61,586 nucleotides of DNA from Saccharospirillaceae bacterium (lineage in GTDB: Bacteria; Pseudomonadota; Gammaproteobacteria; Pseudomonadales; Natronospirillaceae). The stretch lies in contig SKIB01000012.1 of NCBI GenBank assembly GCA_007116635.1, positions 1 to 61,586 on the forward strand, read 5' to 3'. Shown here piece after piece: positions 1 through 8,301 of this stretch. The notes under the pieces are model-generated. The model worked only from the letters and a program-made list of their open reading frames with translations, did not search any database and was not told where the DNA came from. The translations under genes and the position numbers were made by a program. Within the stretch, counting starts at the first letter, position 1, and the number at the start of each line of letters is the position of its first letter.

Positions 1-971
1 CGACGCTTCAACTGATTGTGGTGACTGGCCAGGATGTTATCCACTAGGGTTTTGAGCCAGATTATGTCGGCGGTAGTGTGGGTCTGGTAATCGGCCATTT
101 GACGAAAGTCTTGCACAATTTTTTTGGCACGCAGCAAGGCTTGCTCGACCAGCAATTGGTTCTGCTGCAGATGCTGTAAGCCTGTGCTCAATTCTGAATG
201 GGTAAGCTGTTTTTTGCCCAGACTTTGCAATAATTGCTGAAGTCGTTCATTCATCATCGACAATGCGGTCAGGCTGTTGCCAAGGGGCGTGCTGATTTCA
301 TGGGCCACACCGGCAACCAAATTACCCACACTGGCAAGGCGTTCAGATTTTAAAAATTCTTGCTCTAAACGCTTAAGGGTGTCTACCTGACTTTCAAGTT
401 CGACACTGCGTTGCTGCACCTGAGCTTCCAGCAACTGGTTGAGGCTTTGCAACTCTTTGTGCTGTTTAAGCCGCCCGAGAAGCATGCCTAAGCCTTGGGC
501 AATGATGCCAAGTAGGTCATCTGTCCAGCTTGGAACCTGACCAGGTTGAAGTAGGTCGTCTACTGCCAACCAGCCAAAGCATTGCTCGCCGCTCCATAGG
601 CCAGCCATGGCATTCCAGCCCCTGCCAACCACCCGTTCGTTATGCATCAGTTCGGTGTCGTTTTTACAGGCAACAAAGCTCTGTTTGGCCAAGGGCTCTC
701 TGGCCCATGACATCTCGGTAAGTGGGCGATGGAAATCACTGATGTCCACCACCTGACCCTGTTCATCGACGCCCCAGGCTCCCTTTACCCATTGTTGATC
801 GTCCAGCAGTAGAATGCCGACTCGTTCAATACCTAAAGCTTGCTGGCAGCTGAAAACGGCTGCTTTGATCAATTGATCGCTGTTATCATAATGGCTCAGG
901 ATCAATAGCTGTTGGTGCCAGTTGGCCAGAGCTTGGCTGATGGTTTCTGGAATCGTTTGTTTGTTTCGCAT
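1..971 (-). CDS. GAF-type sensor histidine kinase, partial (C-terminus beyond window)
   Basis: I read this frame directly; it is open from an ATG at 971 to the window edge. The predicted soluble protein starts MRNKQTIPE and has a GAF-like region (about residues 25-165, ending in the marker GRGWNAMAGLWSGE), a coiled-coil linker, and a HisKA dimerisation helix with H-box VAHEISTPLGN. The ATPase domain would lie beyond base 1. There is no membrane segment or signal peptide, so it is probably cytoplasmic. It starts 16 bases after the stop of the kinase upstream and is clearly its paralogue, but lacks that protein's first 100 or so residues. A GGTGA ribosome-binding site lies about 8 bases before the ATG. 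No response regulator is adjacent, so the partner is unknown. The kinase family is certain; the signal is not. Confidence 0.85.
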   Translation of the reverse strand, partial: MRNKQTIPETISQALANWHQQLLILSHYDNSDQLIKAAVFSCQQALGIERVGILLLDDQQWVKGAWGVDEQGQVVDISDFHRPLTEMSWAREPLAKQSFVACKNDTELMHNERVVGRGWNAMAGLWSGEQCFGWLAVDDLLQPGQVPSWTDDLLGIIAQGLGMLLGRLKQHKELQSLNQLLEAQVQQRSVELESQVDTLKRLEQEFLKSERLASVGNLVAGVAHEISTPLGNSLTALSMMNERLQQLLQSLGKKQLTHSELSTGLQHLQQNQLLVEQALLRAKKIVQDFRQMADYQTHTTADIIWLKTLVDNILASHHNQLKR

Positions 972-987
972 TGCATTCACCAGGACA

Positions 988-2616
988 TTATCCTGCAAGT
1001 GTAGTCGGTTTTGCGGTCTGTGCTTCTTCCACTGTCAATGGAATGGAGATTTTGAAGCCCAGGCCGGGCGCTAAGGACTCGGCCTTGATGGTGCCTTGTA
1101 GGCTATGAATTAAATTGGCCACTATGTTTAGGCCCAAGCCAGTACCGCCATCATTTCGTTTAGTGGTATAGAAGGGGTTAAAGATGCGCGTCAGGTTCTC
1201 TGGTGCAACCCCTGAACCATCGTCATGGTAGGCAATATGCAGCCAAGTGGAATCCGTATCGATCTTAATGTAGATGTTGCCAGAAGTTTTATTACTGAAG
1301 GCATGTTTTAGGCTGTTGTTGATCAGATTGGTAAAGATCTGATTGTACTGGCCAGCCACGCCAATCAGGGTTAAGTCATCAGGGCAGTTGATGTTAAGTT
1401 CGATCTGCCTAGGCCTAAGTTCGTGTTGAAAACTGAACGCCAAATTGTTCAATAGGGGCAATAGCTTAACCTGGGCCACATCGTCTTGCAGTTGCTCCAC
1501 GGCCAGCTGTTTAAAGCTGCGAATCAGTTGATTGGCTCGCTCAAGATTGAGCAAGATCATTTTGCTGGTGTCCTGGCTTTGTTGCAAAAAATTGGCCAAG
1601 GCGGACTTGGTCAGTAGTTGTTGGTTAAATGCCTGTTGCTGGGCATGGCAGTCCATCTCTAGATGAGAAGCAGCCGTAACAGCCACCCCAATGGGCGTAT
1701 TGATTTCATGGGCAACGCCAGCCACCAGTCCACCAAGCGAGGCTAGCTTTTCTTGTTGGATCAGTTCTTGTTGCGTTTTTTCCAGCAGTTCAAGCTGTAG
1801 TTTGAGTTCTTCTGTGCGTTCGATGACTCGTGCTTCCAGTTCGTTGTTCAGCTGCTGTAGTTGTTGGGTATGTTCGCGTCTGGCGATTAGGTGGCCAAGC
1901 ATTTGCCCAAAGTGAGCGATGATCTCCAGTAGCCAAGGCTGCATAGGGCGTTTTTTGATCAGGTTGTCGCAGGCAATCCAGCCAATACACTGATCGCCAT
2001 TCCATAGTCCTGCCATGGCGTTCCAACCCTTGCCAACAACCCTGCCCTTGAATACTAGGTCAACATTGTCCCAGCAGGCCACGTGCTCACGATTGGCAAG
2101 GGTTTCGGCCACCCAGGGCACATCAGGTATGGATTTACGAAAGCTACTGCAGTCCTCCAGTTCACCATCTTCATTGGTGCCCCAGGTGCCGCACATTTCC
2201 TGACCATCTATGATGAGCACCCCTAGCCGATCAATGAATAAATGCTGTTGGGCTTCTATGATGGCTGCTTTGATCAACTGGTCCAGATCTGTTATCTGAC
2301 TCAGCCTAAGGTTAATACCATGCATGGTTTTCATGGTGGTGACGAACTGACGCCAGTTAGATTCACCCTGATCTAAGGCATCAAACACAAAGAACTGCCA
2401 AGGACCATGTTGTTGGCGCTCAACTAAAAACAGTTGATGTTTACTGGCCAGTTCAGCGCGCAGGTAAAGATCAGGCTGTTGAACCAGTTTGCCCAATGCA
2501 TCGATGTCATAATGTTGCTTCAGTCTGTTACTGCTGTAGGTTTGCCCATTTTGGTGGGTTAGTAGCTGTAACTGATTACTGTGCTCGAAAAAATATAGGC
2601 TACTACGTGCGACCAT
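988..2616 (-). CDS. GAF-domain sensor histidine kinase
   Basis: A complete 542-residue cytoplasmic kinase. Residues 1-100 are an N-terminal region I do not recognise. A GAF-like sensor follows at about 105-245 (GKGWNAMAGLWNGD near 196-208), then a coiled coil at 250-290 and HisKA with phospho-acceptor His303 in GVAHEINTPIG. The HATPase domain has N-box NLINNSLKHAF, G1 DDGSGV and G2 GGTGLGLNIV. All residues needed for autophosphorylation are visible. No receiver domain is attached and none is encoded nearby. It is the first gene of a two-gene set with its truncated paralogue (1-971). msrA lies 98 bases upstream on the same strand, so a separate promoter is possible. GAF domains of this kind bind small ligands or chromophores; the ligand here cannot be read. 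Confidence 0.9.
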   Translation of the reverse strand: MVARSSLYFFEHSNQLQLLTHQNGQTYSSNRLKQHYDIDALGKLVQQPDLYLRAELASKHQLFLVERQQHGPWQFFVFDALDQGESNWRQFVTTMKTMHGINLRLSQITDLDQLIKAAIIEAQQHLFIDRLGVLIIDGQEMCGTWGTNEDGELEDCSSFRKSIPDVPWVAETLANREHVACWDNVDLVFKGRVVGKGWNAMAGLWNGDQCIGWIACDNLIKKRPMQPWLLEIIAHFGQMLGHLIARREHTQQLQQLNNELEARVIERTEELKLQLELLEKTQQELIQQEKLASLGGLVAGVAHEINTPIGVAVTAASHLEMDCHAQQQAFNQQLLTKSALANFLQQSQDTSKMILLNLERANQLIRSFKQLAVEQLQDDVAQVKLLPLLNNLAFSFQHELRPRQIELNINCPDDLTLIGVAGQYNQIFTNLINNSLKHAFSNKTSGNIYIKIDTDSTWLHIAYHDDGSGVAPENLTRIFNPFYTTKRNDGGTGLGLNIVANLIHSLQGTIKAESLAPGLGFKISIPLTVEEAQTAKPTTLAG

Positions 2617-2714
2617 GTTGGCTATTCAATGTGCATTTGTGATCATCATAACGGTAAAAACGCCAAATTGTTAGACTAATGAAATCCTTTTCATCAATAA
2701 AAGATAGCTTTTGT

Positions 2715-3302
2715 TCAGAAAGAACAGGTGATGCCAGTGCCCTTTAGGCCGCAGTAGCCCTGTGGATTCTTCTGCAGGTACTGTTGGTGGTATTCTTCGG
2801 CATAATAAAAGGTTGGCAACAGGCCAAATTCGGTGGTGATCTGACCAAAACCCTTGGCGCTCAGTTCGGCCTGAGCTTGTTTGGCCAGTTGCTGGGCCAG
2901 TGTCAGCTGCTCTGGATCGGCGAGGTAACAGACCGAGCGGTATTGGCTGCCGATGTCATTACCCTGACGGTTGCCCTGAGTGGGGTCGTGGGAGGTAAAA
3001 AACACCTGCAACAGTTGCTGCAATGAGCTGACCCTTGGGTCATAGATCACTAACACGGTTTCGGCATGGCCGGTGTTGCCACTGCAGACCTGCTGGTAGC
3101 TGGGCTGGGGCAGGGCGCCACCACTGTAGCCTACGGCAGTGCTGTAAACACCTGGCTGTTGCCATAGTTTGCGTTCTGCGCCCCAAAAGCAGCCCATGCC
3201 CAGTTGCAGTTGCTGCAGCCCGGCAGGGAAGGGGGGCAAAATAGGGGTTTTAAGCACGGTATGTATGCCGCTGAGCGGTTGGCTAAGATCAAGGTTGTGC
3301 AT
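2715..3302 (-). CDS. msrA: peptide-methionine (S)-S-oxide reductase MsrA
   Basis: Reduces the S-epimer of methionine sulfoxide in proteins and free methionine, using thioredoxin. The 195-residue product has the MsrA signature GCFWGAER with catalytic Cys38 and a second conserved block DIGSQYRSVCY. Further cysteines near the C-terminus (GYCGLKGTGITC) can act as resolving residues. Its ATG lies 9 bases after the hemW stop, and AGGAG about 8 bases upstream overlaps the end of hemW. It therefore looks like the last gene of a tonB-like/ruvX/hemW/msrA transcription unit. There is no signal peptide, so it is cytoplasmic. The long form with about 30 residues before the active site is common in gammaproteobacteria. 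Confidence 0.95.
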   Translation of the reverse strand: MHNLDLSQPLSGIHTVLKTPILPPFPAGLQQLQLGMGCFWGAERKLWQQPGVYSTAVGYSGGALPQPSYQQVCSGNTGHAETVLVIYDPRVSSLQQLLQVFFTSHDPTQGNRQGNDIGSQYRSVCYLADPEQLTLAQQLAKQAQAELSAKGFGQITTEFGLLPTFYYAEEYHQQYLQKNPQGYCGLKGTGITCSF

Positions 3303-3311
3303 TGAAATCTC

Positions 3312-4436
3312 CTAGTCAAGAATACTGGCCAATACGCTGTTGTAGAACAAATAGCCCTGCTCGGTCAATGCCAGTGGCTCAAGCGTAATCAGGCCCTTGG
3401 CCACCATGGGTGCCAGTTTGTTGGCCAATGCATTTGGGTCTTGGCCGGTGCGTTCTTGATAGAGTTGCCAAGGAACCCCTTGCTTTAACCTTAGGGCATT
3501 GAGTAAAAATTCAAAATCTAAATCCTCAGCTATAACCTGTGTTTGGCCTAGGGTTAGGCGCTCTGGATTAAGGTAATCCTTGGGTAGGCGGGTTTTTTGC
3601 GTGCGCCATAGGCTGCCGTCAGGGCGGCTGATTTTACCATGTGCACCTGCGCCCAGGCCGAGATAGTCACCAAAGCGCCAATAATTGAGATTGTGCCTGC
3701 TGGCCGCCCCTGCTTTGGCATAGGCGGAAATCTCATACTGCTCAAGTCCCTGCTTGGCCAGTAACTGCTGCCCTGCCTCAAACAGCTCAAAAATGGCGTC
3801 GTCGTCCGGCAGGCTTGGCGGCTGACGATAAAACTGAGTGTTGGGCTCCAGCGTCAGTTGATACCAAGACAGATGTTCCGGGTCAAAGCTCAGGGCGCAC
3901 TCAAGGTCTGCTAAGCCCTGCTCCAGGCTCTGCTGGGGGAGGCCAAACATCAGATCCAGATTAAAGCGGCGGAAGCCCAGCTTAATGGTGGTATCAATGG
4001 CCCGCTTGGCTTGCTCAGGGTCATGCACTCGACCCAGGGCGTGCAAGTGTTGGCCATTAAAGCTCTGAATGCCCAGAGATAGGCGATTAATGCCCGCAGT
4101 ACGATAGCCACGAAAATACTGTTCGTCCAGCGTACCAGGATTGGCCTCTAGGGTGATTTCTATGTCTGGCTCAAAGCCAATGCGCTCTGCCAAATGGGGC
4201 AACAGTTGACCATAAAAGGCATCGCTCAGCAGGCTAGGGGTGCCGCCGCCAAAGAAAATGCTGCTCAGTTTGCGCCCCTGCACCCAATGCAAGTCCTGTT
4301 CGAGGTCGTATTTCAGCCGTTCAAGGTAGGCCTGTTCTTCAACCCGGCCTTCATGGCTATTAAAATCGCAATAGGGGCATTTGCGCACGCACCAAGGCAG
4401 GTGCACATAGAGCGACAAGGGTGGCAGGGCGAGCAT
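3312..4436 (-). CDS. hemW: radical SAM heme chaperone HemW
   Basis: HemW belongs to the coproporphyrinogen-dehydrogenase-like radical SAM family. It binds heme and transfers it to apo-proteins such as respiratory enzymes; it was long misannotated as HemN. The 374-residue form begins MLALPPLSLYVHLPW, and the [4Fe-4S] cysteines are Cys16, Cys20 and Cys23 (CVRKCPYCDF). GGGTPSLL and SLGIQSFN are typical of the family. The frame is open back to 4544, but I chose 4436 because AGGAAG sits about 8 bases before it and because family members begin just before the YVHLPWC motif. It lies 13 bases after ruvX and 9 bases before msrA, consistent with one operon. In P. aeruginosa hemW instead neighbours rdgB. 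Confidence 0.93.
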   Translation of the reverse strand: MLALPPLSLYVHLPWCVRKCPYCDFNSHEGRVEEQAYLERLKYDLEQDLHWVQGRKLSSIFFGGGTPSLLSDAFYGQLLPHLAERIGFEPDIEITLEANPGTLDEQYFRGYRTAGINRLSLGIQSFNGQHLHALGRVHDPEQAKRAIDTTIKLGFRRFNLDLMFGLPQQSLEQGLADLECALSFDPEHLSWYQLTLEPNTQFYRQPPSLPDDDAIFELFEAGQQLLAKQGLEQYEISAYAKAGAASRHNLNYWRFGDYLGLGAGAHGKISRPDGSLWRTQKTRLPKDYLNPERLTLGQTQVIAEDLDFEFLLNALRLKQGVPWQLYQERTGQDPNALANKLAPMVAKGLITLEPLALTEQGYLFYNSVLASILD

Positions 4437-4449
4437 GTGCAGCTTCCTG

Positions 4450-4917
4450 TTAGTCAAATTGCTGGTTAAACCAGGTGTCAAAAATGAGGCTGGCGGCGAG
4501 GCCATCGACCGAATGTTTGCCAAAGTCTCGCACCCTAGAATCACGGGCCCGCACCTGATACTTGGCCTCTTGGCTGCTCAGCCGCTCATCCACAGCTAGG
4601 CTGGGGATCTGATAGCGCGCACTGAGGCGGCGGCGGAATTTATCAGCCCTGAGGCTCATCTCGCTGCTGCTGCCGTCCATGTTCAAAGGCAGGCCGACCA
4701 GAATGAGGTCTGGCTGCCACTGGGCTATGATGGGGTCTAGCAGTTCCCAGGCCACAATGCCATCTTTGGCCGGTAAGGGCTTGAGTGGCCGAGCCTCGCC
4801 TGTCAGGCATTGACCAATGGCCAGACCATAGCGCTTGACACCAAAATCAAAGCTGAGTACCAAGCGGATTTGCTCCAGGCTAGGGATGGCGGGGCTGGGT
4901 TTGGCAGGGCTGCTCAT
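4450..4917 (-). CDS. ruvX: Holliday-junction-resolvase-like YqgF / pre-16S rRNA nuclease RuvX
   Basis: RNase H-fold nuclease implicated in 5' maturation of 16S rRNA. The 155-residue protein has the characteristic SFDFGVKRYGLAIGQ strand with a first catalytic Asp, the central VDERLSSQEA block, and a C-terminal DGLAASLI helix carrying a further acidic residue. Length is slightly above the usual 135-150 because of an N-terminal tail (MSSPAKPSPA). The start overlaps the stop of the TonB-like gene in an ATGA at 4914-4917, implying translational coupling. In Pseudomonas the order is tonB3-algH(yqgE)-ruvX; here no yqgE lies between them. Confidence 0.93.
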   Translation of the reverse strand: MSSPAKPSPAIPSLEQIRLVLSFDFGVKRYGLAIGQCLTGEARPLKPLPAKDGIVAWELLDPIIAQWQPDLILVGLPLNMDGSSSEMSLRADKFRRRLSARYQIPSLAVDERLSSQEAKYQVRARDSRVRDFGKHSVDGLAASLIFDTWFNQQFD

Positions 4918-5738
4918 TGGCCGCCAATCTCTAGGTTGGTGCGGAAGCGGAAGGTACGGATGATTTCGAGAATATCCGTGTCCATGTCGCTAGGCAGGGG
5001 TGCAAAGGGCGCTGAGAGGCGCACAATTTGCTGCGCAGCGGCATCCAGTAGGGCGTGGCCAGAGGAGGCTCGCATTTGAATGTACTCGATCTGGCCATCG
5101 GCGCGAATGCCAACCAGTAGGCGCACATCACCGGTGAGCTGTTGCCGCACGGCCTGCTGCGGGAAGTTGGCATTGCCCACGCGCTCGACTCGCTGCTGCC
5201 AGTTAAACAGGTATTCAGCCTCACGAGCACGCATGGCCGAGACGCTGCTGATGGTGGTGATTCTGGGCTGACGGGCATAGGCTTGGGTACGTTCTGCCAG
5301 CAGTGCCGTTAGGGTGGCTATCTCTTGGCTAATGGGGTCATCGGCCAAAGGGTTGTCACCCAGGTCTGCGACCTCATCGTCATCATTCAGCCACTCACCA
5401 AGCATGGTCAGGGCGATCAGTAATTCTTGCTCGCTAGTGCTGGCCCGGCCACCTTGCTCCATCACTTCTTGGTTGCGCAGCGACTGCAACTCAGAGGAAA
5501 ACTCAGAGGTTAACTGCTCGGCCCGTTCTTGGTCGCCACTGGCCTGGCTGCTGGCTTGAGCTAGGAAATCAGCATTGGGATCATCATTGGGCTGGCTTTG
5601 TAACACCAGAGTTACATCACGGGCTTGCTGAAACTGCAAGTTAGAGGGTGCGACAAAGCTAATGCCAAGTATGAGAAGCAAGTGCAAAATCAATGCAATA
5701 AAAATTGTGAAAGTGAGTTGTTCGCTACTGCTGCTCAT
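4914..5738 (-). CDS. TonB C-terminal-domain protein (TonB3-like)
   Basis: A 274-residue inner-membrane-anchored protein: cytoplasmic tail 1-8, one transmembrane helix at about 9-30, a long Gln/Glu/Asp-rich periplasmic linker, and a TonB-type C-terminal domain (about 180-270) with GDVRLLVGIRADGQIEYIQM and ASSGHALLDAAA. The linker is not Pro-rich as in classical TonB. Position between gshB and ruvX matches P. aeruginosa tonB3 (PA0406), which has been linked to twitching motility and pilus assembly. That fits the pilGHIJK-chpABC operon starting about 1.2 kb away on the other strand. No exbB/exbD are adjacent, so it may borrow another Ton motor or act without one. The assignment to the TonB3 group rests on synteny plus domain. 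Confidence 0.8.
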   Translation of the reverse strand: MSSSSEQLTFTIFIALILHLLLILGISFVAPSNLQFQQARDVTLVLQSQPNDDPNADFLAQASSQASGDQERAEQLTSEFSSELQSLRNQEVMEQGGRASTSEQELLIALTMLGEWLNDDDEVADLGDNPLADDPISQEIATLTALLAERTQAYARQPRITTISSVSAMRAREAEYLFNWQQRVERVGNANFPQQAVRQQLTGDVRLLVGIRADGQIEYIQMRASSGHALLDAAAQQIVRLSAPFAPLPSDMDTDILEIIRTFRFRTNLEIGGQ

Positions 5739-5799
5739 GAGGCTTGCTGTTCGTATGGCTGATGGTTCATGTTGTATGAGGTTCCTATGTTAGGATTCG

Positions 5800-5830
5800 G
5801 GCTCAGGGCAAGGATGAATTGCCCTGAGCC
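5800..5830. terminator. perfect 11-bp hairpin between gshB and the TonB-like gene
   Basis: GGCTCAGGGCA at 5800-5810 pairs perfectly with 5820-5830 around a 9-base loop. It begins 11 bases after the gshB stop on the minus strand. No T-run follows on either strand, so it may be a weak or Rho-assisted terminator, or an RNA-stabilising structure. Confidence 0.45.
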
Positions 5831-5841
5831 AATTCAGGCAC

Positions 5842-6792
5842 CTATTTTGCCAGCTTTTGCGCAATCAGGTCCATTAAACGGCCAGCAATGTCTTGCCCGG
5901 TGTCACGGCTGATTTCACGGATACAGGTCGGGCTGGTGACATTGATTTCCGTCAGCCGATCGCCGATCACATCCAGACCGACAAATAACAAGCCTTTGGC
6001 GCGCAAGCTTGGACCAACGGCCTGAGCAATGGCTAGGTCGCTGGCGCTCAGTGCCTGAGTGCGGCCAGTGCCTCCTGCGGCAAGGTTGCCACGAGTCTCG
6101 CCCTGAGCCGGAATACGTGCCAAGCAGTGATCCACGGGTTGACCATCAATCATTAGAATGCGTTTGTCGCCCTCGGCAATGGCCGGCAGATAGCACTGAG
6201 CCATGATCTGTTGCTGGCCATGCTGGGTTAGGGTTTCAAGAATAACACTGACATTAGGGTCGTCCGCTTTGCAGCGGAAAATGGCGCTGCCGCCCATGCC
6301 GTCCAGAGGTTTGAAAATCACATCCTGATGCTGTTGATGAAAGTCCTTGAGCAGGTCTATGCGCTTACTCACTAGATGCTTTGGGCAAAGCTCGGCGAAC
6401 TGCGTGGCAAAGAACTTTTCATTGCAGTCACGCAGGCTCTGCGGCCTGTTGACGATCAGGCAGCCCTGTTGTTCAGCCTGCTCGAGAATATAGGTGCTGT
6501 AGATGAATTCATTATCAAAGGGAGGGTCTTTACGCATCAGGATCACATCGAGGCTGGCCAGTTCGATGTCTTGCTCTTCCTGCAATTGATACCATTGTTC
6601 AGGGTTTTGGCTGACAGACAAGGGTTTGGCTTTGGCTTTTGCTTGGCCGTTTTGGCTGTAGAGATCTTGTTGTTCCATATAAAAAATCAACCAATCACGT
6701 TCTTGTGCTGCCAAAAGCATGGCAAGGCTGCTATCCTTTTTTATGTTAATCTGTGCAATTGGGTCCATGACAATGCCCAAACGAATTTGCAT
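5842..6792 (-). CDS. gshB: glutathione synthetase
   Basis: ATP-grasp ligase that joins gamma-glutamylcysteine and glycine to make glutathione in the cytosol. The 316-residue form starts MQIRLGIVMDP, exactly as family members do, and carries the ATP-grasp loop KPLDGMGGSAIF and the metal/substrate block EINVTSPTCIREI near the C-terminus. The frame extends to 6885, but the ATG at 6792 is preceded by GGAG at a suitable distance. It is divergent from pilG across about 158 bases, the same arrangement as gshB-pilG in Pseudomonas. Confidence 0.95.
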   Translation of the reverse strand: MQIRLGIVMDPIAQINIKKDSSLAMLLAAQERDWLIFYMEQQDLYSQNGQAKAKAKPLSVSQNPEQWYQLQEEQDIELASLDVILMRKDPPFDNEFIYSTYILEQAEQQGCLIVNRPQSLRDCNEKFFATQFAELCPKHLVSKRIDLLKDFHQQHQDVIFKPLDGMGGSAIFRCKADDPNVSVILETLTQHGQQQIMAQCYLPAIAEGDKRILMIDGQPVDHCLARIPAQGETRGNLAAGGTGRTQALSASDLAIAQAVGPSLRAKGLLFVGLDVIGDRLTEINVTSPTCIREISRDTGQDIAGRLMDLIAQKLAK

Positions 6793-6950
6793 GGTGGTAC
6801 TCCGTAAATAATGGTTGAGAGGAGTTTCCCATAGCATGAAGCATTTATCTATGATACAAATGCAACAAAGCGTTGTCTGGTACATTTTTTCTGTTGGGTA
6901 GAATGCAGCCTACTTGGCTGTTTTCGTGCTCGCTGACCACAGGGTGTTCT

Positions 6951-7334
6951 ATGGATATGAATCTTGAAGGCTTAAAGGTATTGGTGATTGACGATAGTAA
7001 AACTATTCGTCGAACTGCTGAAACCTTGCTGAAGAAAGTAGGCTGTGTTGTTGAAACTGCAGTGGATGGCTTTGATGCCTTGGCTAAAATTGCTGACACA
7101 CAACCAGATATCATCTTTGTTGATATTATGATGCCACGTTTGGATGGATATCAGACCTGTGCCCTGATCAAGAACAATAAAACCTTTAAAAATACGCCTG
7201 TGATCATGTTGTCCAGTAAAGACGGCTTGTTCGACAAGGCAAAAGGACGCATTGTGGGTTCGGATGAATACCTAACTAAGCCCTTTGGCAAAGATGAATT
7301 GTTAGGGGCAATTACCAAACACATTAAGAAATGA
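6951..7334 (+). CDS. pilG: twitching motility response regulator PilG
   Basis: Single-domain CheY-like receiver of the Pil-Chp system. In Pseudomonas it promotes pilus extension and activates the CyaB adenylate cyclase. The 127-residue product has the acidic pocket IDD (Asp14/15), phospho-acceptor Asp58 in FVDIMMPRLDGY, the switch Ser in VIMLSSKDG and the Lys of EYLTKPF. I chose the ATG at 6951 (ATG at 6957 is also possible) because homologues begin only a few residues before GLKVLVIDDSKTIRR; the frame itself is open from 6873. TAGAAT at 6899-6904 could be a -10 element, but I see no convincing -35. It is the first gene of an eight-gene operon. Confidence 0.95.
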   Translation: MDMNLEGLKVLVIDDSKTIRRTAETLLKKVGCVVETAVDGFDALAKIADTQPDIIFVDIMMPRLDGYQTCALIKNNKTFKNTPVIMLSSKDGLFDKAKGRIVGSDEYLTKPFGKDELLGAITKHIKK

Positions 7335-7346
7335 GTGAGCAAATTG

Positions 7347-7709
7347 ATGGCACTGGTATTAATCGTGGACGACTCGCCAACGGAAACCATGGCATTTAAA
7401 CAGATGTTAGAGCGTAATGGCTTTCGTGTGATCACGGCTGCTAATGGCGATCAGGGAATAGCCATGGCCAAAGAGCACAAACCAGATGTGGTGTTGATGG
7501 ATGTAGTTATGCCAGGTTTGAACGGATTTCAGGCAACTCGGTCGCTAACCAGAGACACAGACACAGCACATATTCCAGTGGTGATAGTGACCACCAAGGA
7601 CCAGGAGACCGATAAGGTTTGGGGCCGCCGTCAAGGGGCATGTGGTTATTTGGTGAAGCCAGTAACAGAGGAACTTTTAGTAGCTGAAGTACAGCGAGCT
7701 TTAAGTTAA
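7347..7709 (+). CDS. pilH: twitching motility response regulator PilH
   Basis: Second CheY-like receiver of Pil-Chp, thought to favour retraction or act as a phosphate sink opposing PilG. The 120-residue product has the Asp8/Asp9 pair, phospho-acceptor Asp52 in VLMDVVMPGLNGFQ, and the highly conserved VTTKDQETDKVWG block seen in Pseudomonas PilH. A GTG at 7335, directly after the pilG stop, would add four residues (MSKL). I prefer the ATG at 7347 because homologues start MARILIVDDSP and here the protein reads MALVLIVDDSP. Confidence 0.93.
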   Translation: MALVLIVDDSPTETMAFKQMLERNGFRVITAANGDQGIAMAKEHKPDVVLMDVVMPGLNGFQATRSLTRDTDTAHIPVVIVTTKDQETDKVWGRRQGACGYLVKPVTEELLVAEVQRALS

Positions 7710-7725
7710 TGCAAAGGGTCTAAGG

Positions 7726-8265
7726 ATGACACAGCAAGCCTATCAATTGTTGGCCAGCTATTGGCAACGTGCTCGGGACAATGCCAAGTCTTTGCCTTCT
7801 CAGCAGGAAATCAAGAGGTATCTCAAAGGGATTGGTTTTTTGTTGGCGGGACACAATTGTGTGTCTATGATGGGCAATGTCCATGAAATACTGAACTTGC
7901 CAGCTTTTACTCGAATCCCAAGAGTAAAGCCTTGGGTGCTAGGGGTGGCGAACATTCGTGGTCGACTCGTGCCAGTGGTGGACCTGCCCATGTACTTACA
8001 GTTGCCCAGCAGTCAGCCTTTTCAAAAGCGGAGGTTGCTAGTTGTTGAAGATCAGCACTTTCCCGTAGGCTTGCTGGTTGATGATCTGCTGGGAATGCAG
8101 CAGTTACCGGAAGAAGATTTGGTGCCTTGGCAAGCAAATATGCCTGAGTTAAGCCCTTATGTGGAGCATTGCTTTAAGGGTAAGCAGGGTTGGTTAATGT
8201 TTGATATTAAAGCTTTGGTCTCTGCCGAAGCCTTTAAGCAGGTTGCCGTGCAGCCAGAGCTTTGA
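7726..8265 (+). CDS. pilI: CheW-like adaptor PilI
   Basis: 179-residue CheW-domain protein that couples the PilJ chemoreceptor to the kinase ChpA. The CheW fold is visible from about residue 40: NCVSMMGNVHEILNL, PWVLGVANIRGRLVPVVDL (the most conserved CheW strand) and FPVGLLVDDLLG. It lies 16 bases after pilH with AAGG close to the start. The order pilH-pilI-pilJ is that of Pseudomonas and related genera. Confidence 0.93.
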   Translation: MTQQAYQLLASYWQRARDNAKSLPSQQEIKRYLKGIGFLLAGHNCVSMMGNVHEILNLPAFTRIPRVKPWVLGVANIRGRLVPVVDLPMYLQLPSSQPFQKRRLLVVEDQHFPVGLLVDDLLGMQQLPEEDLVPWQANMPELSPYVEHCFKGKQGWLMFDIKALVSAEAFKQVAVQPEL

Positions 8266-8301
8266 AAAAATGACAATCATATTTAAGGATTGGAGACACC
8301 C

